A DNA stretch of 64,000 bases, taken from positions 1 to 64,000 of the forward strand of contig NZ_QYRT01000013.1 of the NCBI RefSeq assembly GCF_004923255.1. The letters run 5' to 3'. Source of the stretch: Subtercola vilae (GTDB lineage: Bacteria; Actinomycetota; Actinomycetes; Actinomycetales; Microbacteriaceae). Within the stretch, counting starts at the first letter, position 1, and every line of letters begins with the position of its first letter. The translations under genes were made by a program, and so were the position numbers. The notes beneath the pieces were generated by a model. It made no database searches. It was not told where the DNA came from and saw nothing but the letters and a program-made list of their open reading frames with translations. Positions 1-7,159 of this stretch are shown in pieces.

Positions 1-2
1 TC

Positions 3-1106
3 ACCGGTGGCACCACCATCACGTACCAACGCGATGCCACCGACCGTGTGATCTCGCGCACCACCGTCGTGCCCGGCAGCGGGCCGGGCACTGGCACCAC
101 CATCGTGTACTACCTCTACGCCGCCGGCGGTTCACCCGTCATGGTGAAAGACGGCGCCACCGGTACGGTCAGCCGGATGCTCAGCCTCCCCGGCGGGGTG
201 AGCATCACGATCCCCGGCACCGGAAATCAGTCATGGTCGTACCCGAACATCCACGGCGACATCGTCGTCACCGCCACCCAGGCCGGCATCCGGTCGGCGC
301 TGTACCGCTACGACCCCTACGGCCAGCCCATCAGCCCCACCGGCGTCATCGGCACCACCACCAGCGACATCACCGTGCCCGACAACCTACCCGGCACCGC
401 CGACAACGCCTGGGTCGGCGGCAGTAGCAAACTCTACGAACACCAAGGCTCGATCGCAACCATCGAAATGGGTGCCCGCCAATACGTCGCAGCGCTCGGC
501 CGTTTCCTCAGCACTGACGCCGTCGAGGGCGGCAACTCTGACTCATACACGTACCCTGGCGACCCCATCAACCACTTTGACCTCTCGGGCAACCGCCAAG
601 ACTCGGGCTCCGCGAGCGTGAACAAGGCCTACTACAGCGATTTCCACAACGCCCAAACCGGCGGCGGAGTCCCCGTTTCTCATTCCAACGCTCCTCCGGG
701 GAAGGCGAAGCCTTTTTCGTTTGAGAAGCCGTTCGCGCAATCCAGCAGCATCACAGTCGCGTCTCCAGTGTTCCGAGGTTCTTGTGGGACGCCCGGTTGC
801 ACGGTGCCACTTATCGACTTGCCCTCGAGTTCTACGGCGTCGCTCAGCGGTTCTCTCTGTCTTATTGTGATCTGCGGCGCTCTGACCTGGGACCACAACC
901 TAACGACAGGATTCTCCGTGGGGCCGAGAGTCGGGTCGTCTCTGAGCGCTGGCTGGAAACCGGAAAAATCAAGTCCGGGATGGGCCGCTACCTACGATTG
1001 CACTCTTGCAGCTGGACCGGTTGGCGTCACCGCGGGCGATTCGGGCGTTGCCTACTCCGTCGGCGCCGAAGTGGGATGCAGTGTGGGCGCTGGGTACACA
1101 TGGTAG
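3..1106 (+). CDS. Rhs-repeat protein, C-terminal part (5' end outside window)
   Basis: The open frame runs in from the left edge, so this is only the end of a larger gene. The first ~180 visible residues carry Rhs/YD-repeat core features: a YRYDPYG motif near base 305 and the closing core motif [13 protein letters not shown]...[10 protein letters not shown] ending near base 590. In the family the core forms a shell that ends at this point and is followed by a variable tip, often a toxin. Here the tip is about 170 residues, Ser/Gly-rich, with several Cys ([24 protein letters not shown]) and ends in GYTW. I recognise no toxin fold in it. A small membrane protein follows 46 bases downstream, the usual place of an immunity gene. 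Rhs identity is confident; a toxin role is inferred. Confidence 0.85.
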   Translation, partial: TGGTTITYQRDATDRVISRTTVVPGSGPGTGTTIVYYLYAAGGSPVMVKDGATGTVSRMLSLPGGVSITIPGTGNQSWSYPNIHGDIVVTATQAGIRSALYRYDPYGQPISPTGVIGTTTSDITVPDNLPGTADNAWVGGSSKLYEHQGSIATIEMGARQYVAALGRFLSTDAVEGGNSDSYTYPGDPINHFDLSGNRQDSGSASVNKAYYSDFHNAQTGGGVPVSHSNAPPGKAKPFSFEKPFAQSSSITVASPVFRGSCGTPGCTVPLIDLPSSSTASLSGSLCLIVICGALTWDHNLTTGFSVGPRVGSSLSAGWKPEKSSPGWAATYDCTLAAGPVGVTAGDSGVAYSVGAEVGCSVGAGYTW

Positions 1107-1152
1107 AACCTGGTAAATCTATTCGCCTACGCACTCAAGGGACAAAAGTATT

Positions 1153-1419
1153 ATGAATTGGCCGTTTTTTATCATCGGACTCGTGACCACCATAATCATG
1201 GTGCTGTTAATTATTTTCCGTCGCCAGTATGCCGAGTTGACGGCTAAAGGCCAACGAGCGATGTTCGGTTCGGTGGGCGAGCGGGTGGCGCGCAATTCGA
1301 CCCCGGCTATGGTGCTATTTATCGCTGTCGCAGGCCTGCTCTTCGCGACATTTCTGATGACTGCCAGCGTGACCAATTATGAATATGCGCCTCCGTCGCC
1401 GTCGCCTACAACTCGATGA
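1153..1419 (+). CDS. Small two-helix membrane protein, candidate Rhs immunity protein
   Basis: This 88-residue protein has a hydrophobic helix at residues ~4-22, a basic central stretch (RRQYAELTAKGQRAMFG), a second helix at ~52-71 and a short Pro/Ser tail. It starts at ATG preceded by AAGGGA. It lies directly after the Rhs tip. It aligns with the protein at 2240-2479 across its length: NW at the start, R..A in the loop, QKA/QRA, FG/FL..G.R.A, then STP before helix 2. Its first codons also match the truncated gene at 6145. Position and size suggest immunity to the adjacent tip, but this is inference. Confidence 0.6.
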   Translation: MNWPFFIIGLVTTIIMVLLIIFRRQYAELTAKGQRAMFGSVGERVARNSTPAMVLFIAVAGLLFATFLMTASVTNYEYAPPSPSPTTR

Positions 1420-1549
1420 TCGAGCGGGCCACGACCGACCGCGACTTCTATTTCCCTCGAACGGAACGGCCGTATTTCGCGGGTGCAGGATCGCGTTTTG
1501 CTCATTCTGATGTCACTCAAGCGCGGTAATCCTCCGGGATGGAGAAACG

Positions 1550-1854
1550 ATGATTCTGCTGGGGTTGATCAAGATCATCATCGGCGCAGTTTTCTTGACC
1601 GGTTGGATGTCTGTCTACCGTAAGAACAAGCCGCTCACCAAAATCAATGCCAGCGCGCGATCATGGGCTGGCCTGCGTTGACAAGAAGAAAAGTCGCTGA
1701 AGCCGTTGCTCTTGCCGTTGAAGCTGCCGACGGGCGGGCGTCACGGGGGGTTTTGCGAACTGTGACACCAACAGTCTTTGTCATCATTGTCTCGGTCTGC
1801 TCGGCGTTTGGCATTCTTCTGGTCGTTCAGGGAGTTCTAACCGGTGAAAAGTGA
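1550..1854 (+). pseudogene. Frameshifted two-helix membrane protein of the same type
   Basis: An ATG at 1550 with GGAG seven bases upstream opens a 43-codon frame encoding a hydrophobic helix (MILLGLIKIIIGAVF) and a basic stretch, which stops at 1681. A second frame, offset and overlapping from ~1663, continues with a charged linker and a hydrophobic helix (TVFVIIVSVCSAFGILLVV) ending at 1854. Joined, the two halves give a two-helix protein of about 95-100 residues with a TP before helix 2, like the products at 1153 and 2240. I read it as one gene broken by a frameshift. Two independent tiny ORFs or programmed frameshifting are possible alternatives. Confidence 0.5.
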
Positions 1855-1861
1855 TCATTGC

Positions 1862-2209
1862 CATGAGCAATTCGTCCACCTCTACGCCGTTGACGGGTCG
1901 CCGGTCATGGTGAAAAACGGCGCCACCGATGCGGAGGGCTGGTGAGCCGGCGACATCGGATGCTGAAACGAAATCTGGCGGTCGGAGAAATCACAAAACG
2001 GATCGTTGCGTGATGAAGGTGAGATAGGCGCTAAAAACTCCACAAATTCCGGTAGCCCAGTTTCTTGGGCACCGCATCCCACAAAGCTGGCCTCGATGGC
2101 AGCAGAGGGTGGGGCGTATGGCCCAGCCGGCTCGATTCAGGGATACGGCGGCGGAGTCGCGTTCGGTGCAGAAGCCGGATGCGGTAGGCAAATCGGCTAT
2201 GCGTCTTAA
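1862..2209 (+). pseudogene. Degraded second Rhs 3' end
   Basis: Bases ~1874-1930 encode FVHLYAVDGSPVMVKNGAT, a near copy of [19 protein letters not shown] from the live Rhs frame at 106-163; the DNA is clearly similar too. The frame stops at a TGA soon after. A second open stretch (~1967-2209) ends in GGVAFGAEAGCGRQIGYAS, which resembles the end of the intact tip ([20 protein letters not shown]). The two pieces bracket what looks like a collapsed Rhs core and tip, followed after 30 bases by another two-helix ORF. This repeats the arrangement at 1-1419. No start or continuous frame remains. Confidence 0.6.
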
Positions 2210-2239
2210 GTAGGAGCTGTTCTGGACTAGGGATTGAAT

Positions 2240-2479
2240 ATGCAGATCGCAAACTGGATAGCGCTGATCGCCGGGCCGGTTCTGGCTTTGGTTGGACTAT
2301 TTCTGATTAAAAACCGAGCCAAAGTCGCAAGCTGGCAGGCAGACACACAAAAAGCGTTTCTCGGAAGGCAGGGAAAACGCGCCGCTGTGCATTCGACCCC
2401 TAAACGCATGGGGTCCGTCGGATTCATTTTTATTCTCGGTGGGATTGCATTCGTGCTGACCGGAATTTTCAGACAGTAG
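2240..2479 (+). CDS. Small two-helix membrane protein, paralogue of the 1153 product
   Basis: This protein has 79 residues from ATG 2240, which has AGGG eight bases upstream; a TTG two codons earlier is less likely. Helix 1 is at residues ~5-23, then a basic loop with KASWQ/QKAFLGRQGKR-like character, STPKR, and helix 2 at ~53-74 ending in GIFRQ. It is homologous by eye to the 88-residue product at 1153 (shared NW, G, R..A, QKA, G.R.A..STP, hydrophobic end). It follows the second, degraded Rhs tip, so the two genes occupy equivalent positions. Function unknown; an immunity role is inferred from position. Confidence 0.55.
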   Translation: MQIANWIALIAGPVLALVGLFLIKNRAKVASWQADTQKAFLGRQGKRAAVHSTPKRMGSVGFIFILGGIAFVLTGIFRQ

Positions 2480-2481
2480 TG

Positions 2482-2700
2482 GTGAATCCGAAAGACTCGT
2501 ATAGGTTCTCCCGATTGTTTCGTGACTGCGACCTATTTATTGGAGCCCAAGGATTCGGAACTTCGGTTATCGGCTTCGGAAAACACGTAGCGGGTATCGC
2601 AAAGGTCGCAGCAACTGCGATAGACGCATTGGGAGTGACCAGCGACATCGCGGGGCGCGTTAATGCGTTTCAAAACTGGTTCAGAACGCCGCTCTTTTGA
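2482..2700 (+). CDS. Hypothetical short ORF, possibly an Rhs-tip remnant
   Basis: This is a 72-residue frame starting at GTG 2482 (or 2479, overlapping the previous stop). It has no convincing ribosome-binding site. The product is Gly/Ala-rich in the middle (GFGTSVIGFGKHVAGIAKVAATAIDALG) and ends FQNWFRTPLF. I recognise no domain. Since it is followed by yet another small membrane ORF, it may be what is left of a further tip domain. It could equally be non-coding sequence that happens to be open. Confidence 0.25.
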   Translation: MNPKDSYRFSRLFRDCDLFIGAQGFGTSVIGFGKHVAGIAKVAATAIDALGVTSDIAGRVNAFQNWFRTPLF

Positions 2701-2726
2701 GCTGTGAACGGAAAGATAGGGATTCA

Positions 2727-2972
2727 GTGGAGAGAACTGCAAAGTGGTTGTTTATCGTCGCTATTGCTTCTGTGGGTATCTTGCTGGGTTCAATCGGCTA
2801 CCTCGTCGTAGCGAATATGCTTGGCGGCGCCGAATACAGCGGCAAAGACTTCGGTGGAACCTTTGCCTCAATTTGTTTCATCGGCGGCTTGGTGGTGGGC
2901 TCTATCGCGGGTGTTCTTGGCGCCCTGAGTGTGCTGTTCAGCAGAGCCGAAACGAGAGAGCCATGGTTGTGA
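2727..2972 (+). CDS. Small membrane protein, unknown
   Basis: From GTG 2727 the product has 81 residues with helix 1 at ~6-27 (WLFIVAIASVGILLGSIGYLV), a short polar segment GAEYSGKDFGG, and a second long hydrophobic stretch rich in Gly (ICFIGGLVVGSIAGVLGALSVLF), then a charged tail. A weak AGGG lies upstream. It shares the size and two-helix layout of its neighbours, but I cannot align its sequence with theirs. Candidate immunity-type or orphan membrane protein; low certainty. Confidence 0.4.
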   Translation: MERTAKWLFIVAIASVGILLGSIGYLVVANMLGGAEYSGKDFGGTFASICFIGGLVVGSIAGVLGALSVLFSRAETREPWL

Positions 2973-3060
2973 CTGATTCGGGCCGCAACCCTCGCCGTAT
3001 CGCGCCAGTTGGTCGGCACCGAACTCGGCCAGAGACACACCCCGGATCTCTTGAGAGGCG

Positions 3061-3294
3061 ATGATGCCAGCCTCGTATTGGGCAATATTCGCAATCGGCG
3101 TTTTACTGATCAACGCTGGGCTACAGAAGCTCAGTCTGCCTGTCTGGATGCGATCCAAGCCGTCATCACGTCGAATCGCGAAAACACGGCGCCGAAACGA
3201 GAAGTTTGCCCTCCTGCGAGGATTCCCCCTGTGGCTCAACTGGATAGCCGTAGGCGTAATACTTTGCGCATGCACGATTTACGGAGTGCACTAG
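3061..3294 (+). CDS. Small two-helix membrane protein, unknown
   Basis: This frame encodes 77 residues from ATG 3061, preceded by GAGAGG. Helix 1 is YWAIFAIGVLLINAGL, the loop is strongly basic (KPSSRRIAKTRRRNEK), and helix 2 is LWLNWIAVGVILCACTIYGV. The topology and basic loop match the ORFs at 1153 and 2240, although direct identity is weak. The 88 bases between the previous stop and this start show nothing recognisable. Confidence 0.45.
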   Translation: MMPASYWAIFAIGVLLINAGLQKLSLPVWMRSKPSSRRIAKTRRRNEKFALLRGFPLWLNWIAVGVILCACTIYGVH

Positions 3295-3451
3295 TTGCGC
3301 TGATAGTACTTGATCCTGTTGCTGCCCCTACATCTGCTTGATCACGGCCACGAACTCATGCCAATACACGGTCTGGGTTTCCTGTCGCATCAGGTCAACA
3401 GATCGTCGCGCTCCTCGGCCGACTCCAACAACACGGTGCCCTACGGGATGC
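3295..3451. other. Non-coding gap, possible gene debris
   Basis: No intact gene is seen here. On the minus strand a short frame ends MRQETQTVYWHEFVAVIKQM and stop, and an overlapping frame ends ESAEERDDLLT and stop. They look like C-terminal scraps of one or two small genes, but I cannot identify them. Confidence 0.2.
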
Positions 3452-3838
3452 TCAGTGGTAGCTGACGAAGAACGAGCTAGGAGTGCAGGTATAGGTCGCG
3501 TTCCCGACCTGATGAACACCGTTGCCGAGCCGGCCACAGGTTTCACCGGCGTTGACAAGGGTAGGTACAGCGATCGCGGCAATCAGAAGAGTGATCGTCA
3601 CCCCGATGCCAGCAATGATGATTCCGGCCAGAGCGAACCCGTTCCTGAAGCCGTCGCGCCGAGATTTCACCAGGGCGATGATGCTGAGCACCAGTCCGGC
3701 GAGGTTCAGCAGAACGAAGAACGATAACGCGAACCCCACGATCCCAATGGTTCGCCCCCTGTTCGGGACACTCAGAGGCACCGCTGACGGCACCTCAGCA
3801 GCGGCAGGCAGGAGTGTGTGGTCGCTGGTATCAGTCAT
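3452..3838 (-). CDS. DUF4190-type small membrane protein
   Basis: The 128-residue product has a Ser/Pro-rich cytoplasmic start, then the DUF4190 pattern: helix GIVGFALSFFVLLNLAGLVLSIIALVKS, a short charged turn RRDGFRNG, and helix FALAGIIIAGIGVTITLLIAAI. A small extracytoplasmic tail with two Cys (ETCGRLG, YTCTPSS) follows. Such proteins are common in actinobacteria and have no assigned function. The gene is monocistronic and on the opposite strand to its neighbours. The ATG at 3838 has only a weak upstream site. Confidence 0.75.
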   Translation of the reverse strand: MTDTSDHTLLPAAAEVPSAVPLSVPNRGRTIGIVGFALSFFVLLNLAGLVLSIIALVKSRRDGFRNGFALAGIIIAGIGVTITLLIAAIAVPTLVNAGETCGRLGNGVHQVGNATYTCTPSSFFVSYH

Positions 3839-3851
3839 GGGTGAAATGTAG

Positions 3852-4154
3852 CGCAGAACAGCTCCAGCCAGTCAGCTCGGCCGCATTCGAGCCGCGACCA
3901 CGAGGGGTATGAGGACGAGTGCTTGGCGAATTTCGCTAAGCCGACCCTCAGCGGAACAACTCGTTGATTCACCGAGAATGGCCCCAATCGTTGAAGAGCG
4001 GCTCGCAGTCCGAACCGTCGCTGACACGTAGCTCGCTGCTCATTCGTAGCTACCTAGTCCACCTCAAGGGCTGAGCCCAATGCCACGGAAGAATAAGAAA
4101 GACTAGTATTGCTCACTATCAACGAGGAAAGTTCGGACGAACAAGGATTGGCGA
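3852..4154. other. Intergenic region, presumed promoter area
   Basis: About 300 bases between divergent genes. I see no ORF, RNA gene or clear repeat. It presumably carries the promoters of the DUF4190 gene and of the operon starting at 4155; AT-rich sequence lies near 4090-4140 (AGAATAAGAAAGACTAGTAT). Confidence 0.3.
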
Positions 4155-4478
4155 ATGCACCAGCGATTTCTGTCAACTTGGGCGCCCCGTCAGCAACTTG
4201 GGACGGAACCTGACGATGTTCGTCTCGTCGTAGAGAAACACTTCAGGTCGCGCCGACGACTACGCGTCATTTCTCTAGTGTGCTTCGTTCTTGTGTGCGG
4301 CTCGTTCGTCGGCGGCGTGGTTCTCGTCGCGCTTTCATTTTCGGTATTTCATCTTTTCTACATAGCTCCCTTCTTCATTCTGGCCGGTACGTCGTTCTGG
4401 TCCATCTCGAACCTCGAGAATCCGATTTATTTGACCAATGGAGAGTTGAGCGAGCGAAAAGAACAGGAGGCGGAATGA
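4155..4478 (+). CDS. Unknown small membrane protein, first gene of overlapping operon
   Basis: The product has 107 residues; ATG 4155 is preceded by AGGA. It has a basic N-terminal cytoplasmic part (VEKHFRSRRRLR), then two helices at ~36-60 and ~63-82 separated by FHLF, and a polar C-terminus ending in ERKEQEAE. The stop codon overlaps the next start (ATGA at 4475), so the two genes should be translationally coupled. I recognise no family. Confidence 0.65.
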   Translation: MHQRFLSTWAPRQQLGTEPDDVRLVVEKHFRSRRRLRVISLVCFVLVCGSFVGGVVLVALSFSVFHLFYIAPFFILAGTSFWSISNLENPIYLTNGELSERKEQEAE

Positions 4479-4984
4479 GCAGCTTTGCGGTTCGCTGCTG
4501 TGGCTATGCGGTCGGAGCTTCACTTTTTCTAGGCTATGTTCTTGCGATCGTCTCACTCGTCGCGGGGGGTGAGACGTGGACCGATCTTGGCCTCTACATC
4601 TACTTCTCGCTTATCTACTGCGTCATCGCGACGCCTTTCGCTTTGTTCAACGGGGTTGTTGCGGGTCTGGCGGCACGAGTGTTTCTTGCGGACAACCGAT
4701 CGCCGTCCAGCTCCTTTTTCGTTCAAAGCCTGAGCCTGCTGATCGGGACCATCCCGTGTGTTGTGCTGGCGTGGTCGGCTCTAAAGCCTGACACCGACGT
4801 ATGGATCCTGCTAGCTGCCGCCGGAATCGTGTTCTCTTTCGGGGGAGGCGCTCTCGCCTGTAGATCAGTCAGGTGGCGCGCGGTGGCGCCGATCGCGACC
4901 TCACTGTCGCGGGTAGTCGATCTTGAACGTGCAGGATCATTGCCTTCGACGCTGAATAGCTTGAAGAAGATGGGGCATCGTTGA
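4475..4984 (+). CDS. Unknown four-helix membrane protein
   Basis: The product has 169 residues from ATG 4475, which has a strong AGGAGG five bases upstream; this decides the start over the longer open frame. Helices lie at ~10-30, ~40-62, ~80-101 and ~108-127, followed by a soluble basic tail with Leu-rich segments. Two Cys lie side by side near the N-terminus (VRCCG). No family recognised. Coupled by overlap to the genes before and after it. Confidence 0.7.
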   Translation: MSSFAVRCCGYAVGASLFLGYVLAIVSLVAGGETWTDLGLYIYFSLIYCVIATPFALFNGVVAGLAARVFLADNRSPSSSFFVQSLSLLIGTIPCVVLAWSALKPDTDVWILLAAAGIVFSFGGGALACRSVRWRAVAPIATSLSRVVDLERAGSLPSTLNSLKKMGHR

Positions 4985-5448
4985 GACCGGCGACTGCTGA
5001 AGTCACGATGGTTGGAGAGCTGCATAATCAGGAACGGAAGCCGTGTGTGGTCAAGATGAGATATGAACTCGCGACACGGCAAATCAAGGTGGCCCTAGCG
5101 CTTTCGGCGCCGATAGGCGTGCTGAGCGGCTTCATCGGCGCGCTTTCAGTGGATGTGATAGCCAGGGGTGGAATAGCGCCCGTCTCCTGGACTGCGGCGA
5201 TTCTCGGCGGTCTGGTTGGTTTGTTTCTCGGGCCGTTTTCTGCGGCAGGAGGGGTGGCCGGATATGCGGTTGCATCACGCTGCGGAGCCAATTCATTCTG
5301 GGCACGCGGGCCGTTCGTTGTCTTGTTCAGTTGCGCCGCAGCTACGGTTCCATTTTTTGCTTTGGGTCTGACTTCGATGGTCGCCGGTGTCGCTTTCGTC
5401 TCGACCGTCGCGAGCGGCCTGACCTATTTCGTGGCTGCCAAGAGATGA
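4981..5448 (+). CDS. Unknown four-helix membrane protein
   Basis: The longest frame starts at TTG 4981, overlapping the previous stop (TTGA), and gives 155 residues. ATG codons at 5008 and 5056 are alternative starts; the last would begin MRYELATRQIK just before the first helix. Four hydrophobic segments follow, Gly/Ala-rich, with the pattern GGLVGLFLGPFSAAGGVAGYAVA. The C-terminus is short and basic. No family recognised. Confidence 0.6.
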   Translation: MRPATAEVTMVGELHNQERKPCVVKMRYELATRQIKVALALSAPIGVLSGFIGALSVDVIARGGIAPVSWTAAILGGLVGLFLGPFSAAGGVAGYAVASRCGANSFWARGPFVVLFSCAAATVPFFALGLTSMVAGVAFVSTVASGLTYFVAAKR

Positions 5449-5666
5449 ACTGTGCCGTGACGTATTGCGCTGCTACGCGGGAATCGATCAGTGCCGGAAC
5501 GAGACGGAAGAGACTTAGTGGCATCCTTGGGCTTTCTCGAGTTGATAGTGATAATCCCGCTGTGTATTTGTATTTCTTGTTGGCGACGTCCAACATCGTC
5601 ATCGCAGTGGCTGCAGGATGCTGGATCGTCTTCACAATCGTCAACAACTTCGTGATTCATTCCTGA
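5445..5666 (+). CDS. Unknown small membrane protein
   Basis: The product has 73 residues from ATG 5445, overlapping the previous stop (ATGA). It has a basic N-terminal half containing RRKR and a C-terminal hydrophobic half (YLYFLLATSNIVIAVAAGCWIVFTIVNNF) that could form two short helices. It continues the run of overlapping genes. No family recognised. Confidence 0.5.
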   Translation: MNCAVTYCAATRESISAGTRRKRLSGILGLSRVDSDNPAVYLYFLLATSNIVIAVAAGCWIVFTIVNNFVIHS

Positions 5667-5732
5667 GCGAGCGACTCGGTCAATAGAAGGCACCGAATTC
5701 CGACAAATCGAAGACGCAATGGGAGGTGGACT

Positions 5733-6026
5733 GTGAAAGAAATGAACCTTGGCATATTCGGGATGCTCTGCTTGCTGTGCATCCGCGGATTGGCGTTGTG
5801 GGTGATCATCCCTACGACGTTCGTAGTCTGGCTTCTTGCCTGTTACTGGTTTGTTCGTCGCGGAGCGAGCATGGGTAGATTTTTCGGCTGGGTCGATTTC
5901 AATTTCATGGTCTTTATCACCCTGACAATCCTCAGGCCCTTCTCCGAAGGGGCGCTTCCTGTGCGGGTTCCTTTTCACCGCATCCGCAGCGTCACGCATC
6001 GAATGAGCCTCATGGATCCCTCATGA
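5733..6026 (+). CDS. Unknown three-helix membrane protein, last of operon
   Basis: The product has 97 residues from GTG 5733 with GGAGG six bases upstream. Hydrophobic segments lie at ~5-20, ~22-41 and ~52-66 (FNFMVFITLTIL), with a basic C-terminal tail containing HRIRSVTHR. It is separated from the overlapping cluster by 66 bases and so has its own ribosome site, but is probably on the same transcript. No family recognised. Confidence 0.6.
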   Translation: MKEMNLGIFGMLCLLCIRGLALWVIIPTTFVVWLLACYWFVRRGASMGRFFGWVDFNFMVFITLTILRPFSEGALPVRVPFHRIRSVTHRMSLMDPS

Positions 6027-6144
6027 CCTCGGCACCGCGTGAAGTTTGGTTTGAATGTGGACGCCAATGGAAGGTTGCTGGTGGTTGCTACCAGAATCCA
6101 AACGGCGGCTCGTTTTCCTCGATGGCTCGCAGAAAGAGGAATAG

Positions 6145-6252
6145 ATGAACTGGCCGCCTCTCATAACCGGGCTGGTCATGGCCGCAGCCGACGGCGCCCA
6201 CCGAGTCGATCTGACCGACCTCGTCCGACCGATCCAGGGCCGTCAGCATTGA
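6145..6252 (+). pseudogene. 5' fragment of a two-helix gene fused to unrelated sequence
   Basis: An ATG at 6145 with AGAGGA five bases upstream opens a 35-codon frame beginning MNWPPLITGLVM. The gene at 1153 begins MNWPFFIIGLVT, and the DNA over these ~36 bases is clearly related. After GLV the similarity ends and the rest (AAADGAHRVDLTDLV...) is not hydrophobic. It looks like the start of another member of the family cut by recombination at the border of the accessory region. Confidence 0.5.
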
Positions 6253-6295
6253 GATCCGGCGACGGGCCGCCGCCACGACTGTCCTCGAAGGCCCG

Positions 6296-7159
6296 TTACC
6301 GCAAATCCAGGCTCGACACCGCGAACCGGTCAGCCAGAAACCGCCCGTTCACGAGCAGCGCATTCGCGTCGTCGGCCACGGCCGCATCGCGAAGCTTCGA
6401 GACGGCCCCCTGAAGCACGGTGAGCTGCGCGGTCAGCGCGCCAGGGGGAGTCGAGCCGTCGCTGAACACGTGCCCGAGCGCCCACTCGACGGGCAGCGCG
6501 AGGTAGGCCCGCAGGGTGTCGGGGAGGTAGACGGTCGCCGCTCGACGCACGATCAGGTCGGTTTCTGAGTTCAACCGAACCCGCGGGGCCGTATCGAGCA
6601 GCAGCTCGACGATCTGAGCAACCTGCGCCTCTGCATCGGCCGGTATGCGCCCAGAGACCCGGCTGGCCAGGCTCCGCAGATCGGCTTCGAGGCTGGCCTC
6701 GCCGACAGAGACGCCGGCCTCAGCCGAGTGGATGCCGAGGGTCTGCAGAGCCCGCGTCGATGCTGCGGCGTCACCGGCCGCGTCTCCCGCGGCGGCAGCA
6801 ACGTGCCCAGCAAACGCACTCAGCCACTCGCCGAGCGTCTGGGTGCGGCGGGCGATGACAACCCCGCCAGAGACCCGGCGGGTTTCGGCTGACCATTGGC
6901 CGCGGGCGGCTGGGCGCAGCGACAGGGTCTCGCCGCCGGCAGACAGGCTCAGCTCGGTGATGTCGCCTGGCCGGCCGGCGAGCCGGTCGCCGAGGGTGCG
7001 CGTGCGTTCGACCAGCAGTACCGTTGCCGCGACGGGCTCGGAGAGGGCCCGGGTGGCGCCGTCGACGAGGGAGGCCAGGAACGCCTGCGGGTCGGCCAGG
7101 GCGGTGGCGGCCGACGGTGCCGCGCCCGTGAGCGCAACGCTGTCAGACGGTTTGCTCAC
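6296..7159 (-). CDS. Hypothetical protein coupled to YbjQ-like genes
   Basis: The product has 287 residues and is Ala/Leu-rich, with no signal peptide or clear membrane helix. It begins GTG overlapping the stop of the upstream gene (GTGA at 7156-7159), so it is the third gene of the operon 8989-6296. Predicted mostly helical; the middle contains an Ala-rich run (AAAAGDAAGDAAAS) and the last third has a regular amphipathic pattern. I recognise no family. Coupling suggests it works with the YbjQ-type proteins. Confidence 0.7.
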   Translation of the reverse strand: MSKPSDSVALTGAAPSAATALADPQAFLASLVDGATRALSEPVAATVLLVERTRTLGDRLAGRPGDITELSLSAGGETLSLRPAARGQWSAETRRVSGGVVIARRTQTLGEWLSAFAGHVAAAAGDAAGDAAASTRALQTLGIHSAEAGVSVGEASLEADLRSLASRVSGRIPADAEAQVAQIVELLLDTAPRVRLNSETDLIVRRAATVYLPDTLRAYLALPVEWALGHVFSDGSTPPGALTAQLTVLQGAVSKLRDAAVADDANALLVNGRFLADRFAVSSLDLR

